Source: JACDAN01 sp035707105 | GTDB lineage: Bacteria > Actinomycetota > Thermoleophilia > Gaiellales > Gaiellaceae | Assembly (NCBI GenBank): GCA_035707105.1 | Contig: DASSUI010000017.1 | Coordinates: forward strand, 1-8,432 | DNA length: 8,432 bases | Direction of reading: 5' to 3' | Part shown: in pieces, positions 5,246-8,432 of the stretch | How positions within the stretch are numbered: position 1 is the stretch's first letter | Layout of the letters: the number at the start of each line of letters is the position of its first letter | Made by a program: the position numbers and the translations under genes | Notes under the pieces: model-generated | What the model was told of the DNA's origin: nothing | Seen by the model: the letters and a program-made list of their open reading frames with translations, nothing else | Databases searched by the model: none

Positions 5246-5677
5246 ATGGAAACCGCCCCGCTCACGTTCGAGCGCGCGCTCGCCTGCAGCCCCGAGCACG
5301 CCTTCGCGGAGTACATCGAGCGGATCGGGGAGTGGTGGGACGCCCGCTACACGGCGAACCCGGACACCCTGGAGCGCGTGACCATCGAGCCGCGCGTCGG
5401 CGGCCGAGTCTTCGCGACGCACGCCGATCTCGGGAGGCACGACTGGGGCGAGGTGACGGCGTGGGAGCCCGGTCGCCGCCTCGTCCACTCCTTCACGCTC
5501 GCGCAGGATCCCGACCATCCGAGCGAGGTGACCGCCGTGTTCGAGCCGGAGCCCGGAGGAACCAAGCTCCGGTTCGCGCACGGCGGCTGGTCGGAAGCCA
5601 ACGCCGCCCACCGGCAGAAGTTCGGCGACTGGCCGCTGCTGCTCGACAGGTTCGCGGCCCTGGCCGAGGCGCGGTGA
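5246..5677 (+). CDS. SRPBCC / AHSA1-type START-like protein
   Basis: This is a 143-aa cytoplasmic protein of the SRPBCC superfamily, AHSA1 branch (C-terminal domain of the Hsp90 ATPase activator). These are helix-grip folds with a central hydrophobic pocket. Typical features are the opening LTFERALACSPEHAFAEYIERIGEWW (residues 6-31), VTIEPRVGGRVF (45-56), WGEVTAWEPGRRLVHSF (67-83), TAVFEPEPGGTKLRFAHGGW (96-115) and the closing helix FGDWPLLLDRFAALAEA. Length is normal for single-domain members. Ligand and function of this one are unknown; family members range from lipid and polyketide binding to stress roles. The ATG at 5246 is supported by the leaderless promoter and full domain length. Its stop overlaps the GTG of the TPR gene, so the two form an operon. 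Confidence 0.9.
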   Translation: METAPLTFERALACSPEHAFAEYIERIGEWWDARYTANPDTLERVTIEPRVGGRVFATHADLGRHDWGEVTAWEPGRRLVHSFTLAQDPDHPSEVTAVFEPEPGGTKLRFAHGGWSEANAAHRQKFGDWPLLLDRFAALAEAR

Positions 5678-6171
5678 GCTCCGCGGACGAACGCCTCGCG
5701 ACGGCCGTCCGCCTCCGCGAGGACGGTCGACTCGAAGAGGCTCGGCAGTTGCTGCTCGAGCTCCGGTCCGAGTCGCCGGACGACGCCCGGATCGCCGTGC
5801 AGACGGCCTGGGTGCACGACAGCATGGGGTTCGAGGAGGAGGCGGTCGCGCACTACGAGGCGGCGATCGCGGGCGACCTGTCTGACGACGAGCTGCGGGG
5901 GGCCCTGCTCGGCCTCGGCAGCACGTACCGAGCGCTCGGGCGCGATGCCGAGTCGGAGGAGACGTTCCGCCGCGGGATCGAGCGGTTTCCCGACTTCGCC
6001 GTGCTCCGCGTCTTCCGGGCGATGACGCTCTACAACCTCGGCCGGGCCCATGAGGCCGTCAGGGAGCTGATCCACGTGCTCCTCGAGACCTCGTCCGATC
6101 CGGGCATCGAGCGGTACCGCCGCTCGCTCGGCGCGTACGCGGACGACCTCGACCGCAGCTGGCTCGCCTGA
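5674..6171 (+). CDS. Small TPR protein
   Basis: This is a 165-aa cytoplasmic, mostly helical protein with about three to four tetratricopeptide repeats, similar to the TPR_5-type stand-alone proteins. Repeat cores are LATAVRLREDGRLEEARQLL (8-27), VQTAWVHDSMGFEEEAVAHYEAAI (42-65), LGLGSTYRALGRDAESEETFRRGI (79-102) and LRVFRAMTLYNLGRAHEAVREL (111-132). Such proteins are protein-protein adaptors with no catalysis. The start is GTG 5674, overlapping the TGA of the SRPBCC gene (GTGA), with a weak GAGG 4 nt before it; translation is probably coupled. The frame is open upstream, but only by shadowing the SRPBCC gene. No signal peptide is present. The tight operon suggests it works with the SRPBCC protein; that is inference. 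Confidence 0.88.
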   Translation: MSSADERLATAVRLREDGRLEEARQLLLELRSESPDDARIAVQTAWVHDSMGFEEEAVAHYEAAIAGDLSDDELRGALLGLGSTYRALGRDAESEETFRRGIERFPDFAVLRVFRAMTLYNLGRAHEAVRELIHVLLETSSDPGIERYRRSLGAYADDLDRSWLA

Positions 6172-6199
6172 GCTCCGGACGCCCGGGTCGGGCCAGAGC

Positions 6200-6234
6200 T
6201 TGTTCGGCCGGCGGAAACGAGTTTCAATCGCTGG
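6200..6234 (+). promoter_or_regulatory. Promoter of the MFS-cNMP gene, predicted leaderless
   Basis: TTGTTC (6200-6205), a 17-bp spacer and TTCAAT (6223-6228) are followed by 6 nt and then GTG 6235. Spacing is identical to the promoter at 5211-5239. No Shine-Dalgarno precedes the GTG. This supports a leaderless mRNA and fixes the start. Confidence 0.55.
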
Positions 6235-7869
6235 GTGCTTCCCTCCCGCTACGCATTCTCGAGCGTGGCGTCCGCTGTCCGGAACCCGGACATCCGGCGG
6301 GTCGAGCTTGCGTGGGGCGCGGCGATCGCCGCGGAGTGGGCGCACTTCGTCGCCTTCGGCGTGTTCGCGTACGAGCAGGGCGGCGCCTCCGGCGTCGGGA
6401 TCGCGGGGCTCGTCCGCCTGCTGCCCGCTGCGGTCGTCGCACCGTTTGCCGCGTCCTTCGGCGACCGTTTCCCGCGCGAGCGCTTCCTCCTCGTGATGAC
6501 GCTCCTTGCGGCGGCCGCCCTCGGGGGATCGGCCGCCGCGTTCTTCGCGGGCGCCGACGTGCTGGTCTTCGCGTTCGCCGCCCTGCTCGGCCTCGCCGTC
6601 ACGCTCATCCGACCCGCCCTGCAGGCGCTCTTGCCGTCGCTCGCCCGCACGCCCGCGGAGCTGATCGCCTCGAACGCCGCGACCTCGACGGTCGAGAGCC
6701 TCGGAACGCTGGCGGGACCGATCCTCGCGGGCGTGCTGGTCGCCTGGGCGGATGCCGGCGTCGTCTTCGCGATCGCCGCAGGGACGCTCGTTCTCGCCTC
6801 AGCGCTGCTCTTGCGGGTCAGGGTCGTCGGCTCCACCGTTCTCGTTCGAGCCGATGACGAGGGAGGCGCGCGGCAGGTTCTCGCAGCCGGATTCCGGACG
6901 ATCGCCCAGGCTCCGCGAGCCCGCCTGATCGTCGGCCTGATCGTCTCGCAGACCTTTGTTCGGGGCTGCCTCAACGTCCTGATCGTCGTCGCAGCGTTTC
7001 GCGTCTTCGACGGCGGCGCCGAGGAGGTCGGCTACATGACCGCCGCGATCGGCGTCGGCGGGCTTCTAGGCGCGATCGGAGCGATGACGCTCGGAGGGCG
7101 GAGACTTGCGATCGCGTTCGGCTTCGCGCTCGTGTTCTGGGGACTGCCGATCCTGCTCATGGGGCCGTCGCCTCAGCTGGTGCCGGCGATCATCCTGCTC
7201 GCCGTGGTCGGAGCGGCGAACAGCGTCGAAGACGTGGCCGGCTTCACACTGCTCCAGCGACTCGTCCCCGACCAGACGCTCACCCGCGTCCTCGGCGTCA
7301 CCTGGAGCCTGGCGATGGGCGGTGTCGCCCTGGGCTCCATCGCCGCACCGGCCCTCGTCGGGGCGGTCGGACCGCGAGCGGCGTTCATTGCCATCGGCGC
7401 GATCCTCCCGCTGCTGTCGCTCGCGGCGTACCGACGGCTTGCCGAGATCGACCGCGCCGTCGCTCCCGCGCCCGAGCTCGAGCTCATCGAGCAGGTGCCG
7501 ATGTTCGCGCCGCTGTCCGTCGCCGCGAAGGAGCGGATCGCCGGACGCCTCGTCCCCGTCTCCGTCGAGCCGGGCGAGCTCGTCATCCGTGCCGGGGAGG
7601 TCGGCGATCGCTTCTACATCGTCGGAGACGGCGCCCTCGAGATCTCGGCGCCGGGGACGAGCAAGACCGCCCACCCCGCCGACTACTTCGGCGAGATCGC
7701 GTTGCTGCGTGACGTACCTCGCACCGCGACCGTCAAGGCCGTCGTCCGGACCCGGCTCTTCGCTCTGAGCCGCGAGGACTTCCTCGCAGCGGTCACGGGC
7801 CACGAGGCGGCGCACGCAGCCGCCCATGCCGTGGTGGCGGAGCGCCTGGCGGGGTACTCGCCCGGCTGA
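6235..7869 (+). CDS. MFS transporter fused to a cyclic-nucleotide-binding domain
   Basis: This is a 544-aa inner-membrane protein. Residues about 22-400 are a major facilitator superfamily permease with some ten to twelve hydrophobic segments, for example LVRLLPAAVVAPFAA, VFAFAALLGLAVTLI, LIVGLIVSQTF and AAFIAIGAILPLLSLAAY. An ASFGDRFPRERFL loop (73-85) stands at the motif-A position. Residues about 415-540 are a cytoplasmic cNMP-binding domain: LIEQVPMFAPLS, PGELVIRAGEVGDRFYIVGDGALEI and the phosphate-binding cassette FGEIALLRDVPRTATV (485-500) with Glu487 and Arg496 intact, then LFALSREDFLAAV. Binding of cAMP or cGMP may gate transport or expression-linked activity; the substrate is unknown, although the permease resembles drug or siderophore exporters of the MFS_3 kind. 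The GTG start is supported by a leaderless promoter; GTG 6265 is an alternative. The gene is monocistronic as far as can be seen. Confidence 0.92.
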   Translation: MLPSRYAFSSVASAVRNPDIRRVELAWGAAIAAEWAHFVAFGVFAYEQGGASGVGIAGLVRLLPAAVVAPFAASFGDRFPRERFLLVMTLLAAAALGGSAAAFFAGADVLVFAFAALLGLAVTLIRPALQALLPSLARTPAELIASNAATSTVESLGTLAGPILAGVLVAWADAGVVFAIAAGTLVLASALLLRVRVVGSTVLVRADDEGGARQVLAAGFRTIAQAPRARLIVGLIVSQTFVRGCLNVLIVVAAFRVFDGGAEEVGYMTAAIGVGGLLGAIGAMTLGGRRLAIAFGFALVFWGLPILLMGPSPQLVPAIILLAVVGAANSVEDVAGFTLLQRLVPDQTLTRVLGVTWSLAMGGVALGSIAAPALVGAVGPRAAFIAIGAILPLLSLAAYRRLAEIDRAVAPAPELELIEQVPMFAPLSVAAKERIAGRLVPVSVEPGELVIRAGEVGDRFYIVGDGALEISAPGTSKTAHPADYFGEIALLRDVPRTATVKAVVRTRLFALSREDFLAAVTGHEAAHAAAHAVVAERLAGYSPG

Positions 7870-7873
7870 TTCG

Positions 7874-8008
7874 GTGACCTTGTCCCTCTTCGCCGGCATG
7901 ACGGGCCAGGGTCAGCTGACGGGGATCTCCTACGGCGGGACGGAGCCCTGCGCGCCCGCCGGGGTACTCGACACCTACACGGGAACGGTGACGCTCCCGG
8001 GGGCGTAG
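7874..8008 (+). pseudogene. Coding remnant, probably 3' end of a lost gene
   Basis: A 44-codon stretch from GTG 7874 to TAG 8008, starting 5 nt after the MFS stop. By hand count about 41 of 44 third positions are G or C, as in true genes here, unlike the sequence after it. The peptide (VTLSLFAGMTGQGQLTG, then CAPAGVLDTYTGTVTLPGA) looks like the final beta strands of a secreted or cell-surface domain. It has no ribosome site and no start region. An 11-mer CGGGGTACTCG occurs at 7850-7860 and again at 7960-7970. It may be the tail of a gene that lost its front. A real short ORF is possible but less likely. Confidence 0.35.
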
Positions 8009-8432
8009 GAGGCACCGAAGTGCGGCTCGGTCGCGGGCCGAGCCCCGACCCGGCTTCAGGAGCCGAACCGGGCGCAAACCTCTACGCCTGCCGGAACGCG
8101 GGTGGTGACCGGCGAATGCGTCCGCGGCCGACGGCCGCTGGGGATCGTGCGGCCCGCGCAGGAAGCCTTCGGGGATCGTCGAATCCAGGCGTTCTGCGGG
8201 TTAAGTGGGGGGCTGCCTTCCCCCTGACCCTCGGCGGCCCCCCACACTCTGGGAGTTCGGCAAATGCCTCTTCGAGACCCGGCGCGTCGTCAATCGCAGG
8301 CCGGAACCGTCGCGCACGGTTCGGGCTCGGGACGCGCCACGTTCGTCCGTTGATGCAAGAACCTGCCAGGCGGTAACGCGGACAAGCGTCCGCCGCGGCG
8401 CTGGATACCCGTCTGAGCTCCTTCGGCGAGCG
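8009..8432. other. Hairpin-rich stretch without a convincing gene
   Basis: No gene is recognised in these 424 bp. One ORF, GTG 8020 to TAA 8376 (118 aa), has an ideal AGGAGG (8007-8012) 7 nt upstream. However, by hand count only about two thirds of its third positions are G or C, and its Arg/Gly/Ser/Pro-rich product resembles nothing known, so I do not call it a gene. Inverted repeats are frequent: GGCTCGG/CCGAGCC (8024-8044), CGGCT/AGCCG (8051-8065), GCGGC/GCCGC (8124-8138), CCCGC/GCGGG (8153-8200), a 13-bp hairpin at 8205-8245 and GCGGAC-AAGC-GTCCGC (8378-8393). GGGGATCGT repeats at 8140-8148 and 8171-8179. It may hold a terminator, a structured RNA or decayed sequence. Confidence 0.5.
8205..8245. 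terminator. 13-bp hairpin, possible terminator or RNA element
   Basis: GTGGGGGGCTGCC (8205-8217) pairs with GGCGGCCCCCCAC (8233-8245), with one G-T pair and a 15-nt loop. It is the longest stem in the window. It lacks a T-run on either strand. It could end transcription from either side or belong to a structured RNA. Confidence 0.45.

Noticed and set aside
8165..8192. tRNA or tmRNA T-arm, because of TCGAATCC
   Set aside because: The stem is 4 bp with a 6-nt loop, and no matching acceptor, D or anticodon arms surround it on either strand.
8056..8247. Minus-strand ORF of 63 aa in the terminal region
   Set aside because: No convincing ribosome site or family was noticed, and it runs across the strong hairpin at 8205-8245.
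8020..8376. 118-aa plus-strand ORF with an ideal AGGAGG
   Set aside because: Third-position GC is well below that of the real genes, and the product is Arg/Gly/Ser/Pro-rich without a domain. The AGGAGG may have served a gene that is now decayed.
1..8432. Insertion sequences, prophage, CRISPR array, toxin-antitoxin module
   Set aside because: No transposase, integrase, terminal repeats or regularly spaced repeats were seen on either strand.

Overview
This window is very GC-rich (roughly 70% G+C by eye, with third codon positions almost all G or C in the genes). It has GTG starts, AGGAGG-type ribosome sites beside apparently leaderless genes, and actinobacterial-looking proteins. It is most likely chromosome from a high-GC actinobacterium. 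The gene set (single-domain secreted DNRLRE protein, XRE-TPR regulator, MFS fused to a cyclic-nucleotide domain) would fit Thermoleophilia-like soil or metagenomic lineages, but the class assignment is inference.

Layout. Positions 1-766 (minus) hold the N-terminal 255 residues of threonyl-tRNA synthetase, cut by the window edge just as the catalytic core begins. Its start codon overlaps that of a divergent 40-residue acidic ORF (765-887), which is followed at once by a two-CBS-domain protein (898-1320). A strong hairpin (1331-1363) follows. On the minus strand a tiny 26-codon ORF (1385-1465) encodes what looks like a miniature secreted peptide precursor. Divergent to it is a 435-aa XRE-type helix-turn-helix regulator with about nine TPRs (1547-2854). 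A leader with mutually exclusive hairpins (2860-2917) precedes a secreted DNRLRE/CBM96-like protein (2929-3549), closely followed by a class I/II aminotransferase (3560-4708). This pair converges on a small secreted two-cysteine protein (4754-5137, minus), and both stop codons lie inside one inverted repeat. On the plus strand come an SRPBCC/AHSA1 protein overlapping a TPR protein (5246-6171), then an MFS transporter fused to a cyclic-nucleotide-binding domain (6235-7869). A truncated-looking coding remnant and a hairpin-rich stretch with no convincing gene (about 8009-8432) finish the window.

Most genes are ordinary chromosomal housekeeping or accessory genes, and no phage, IS or CRISPR is seen. 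The most interesting arrangement is 1385-2854: a TPR-containing XRE regulator divergent from a tiny ORF with a start-site-like GGAGGT, a signal-peptide-like body and a short Trp/Pro tail. This is the architecture of RRNPP-type peptide quorum sensing, best known in Firmicutes. The pairing is inferred from architecture alone. Second in interest are two promoters with the same -35/-10/start geometry that predict leaderless mRNAs, and the MFS-cNMP fusion with an intact phosphate-binding cassette.
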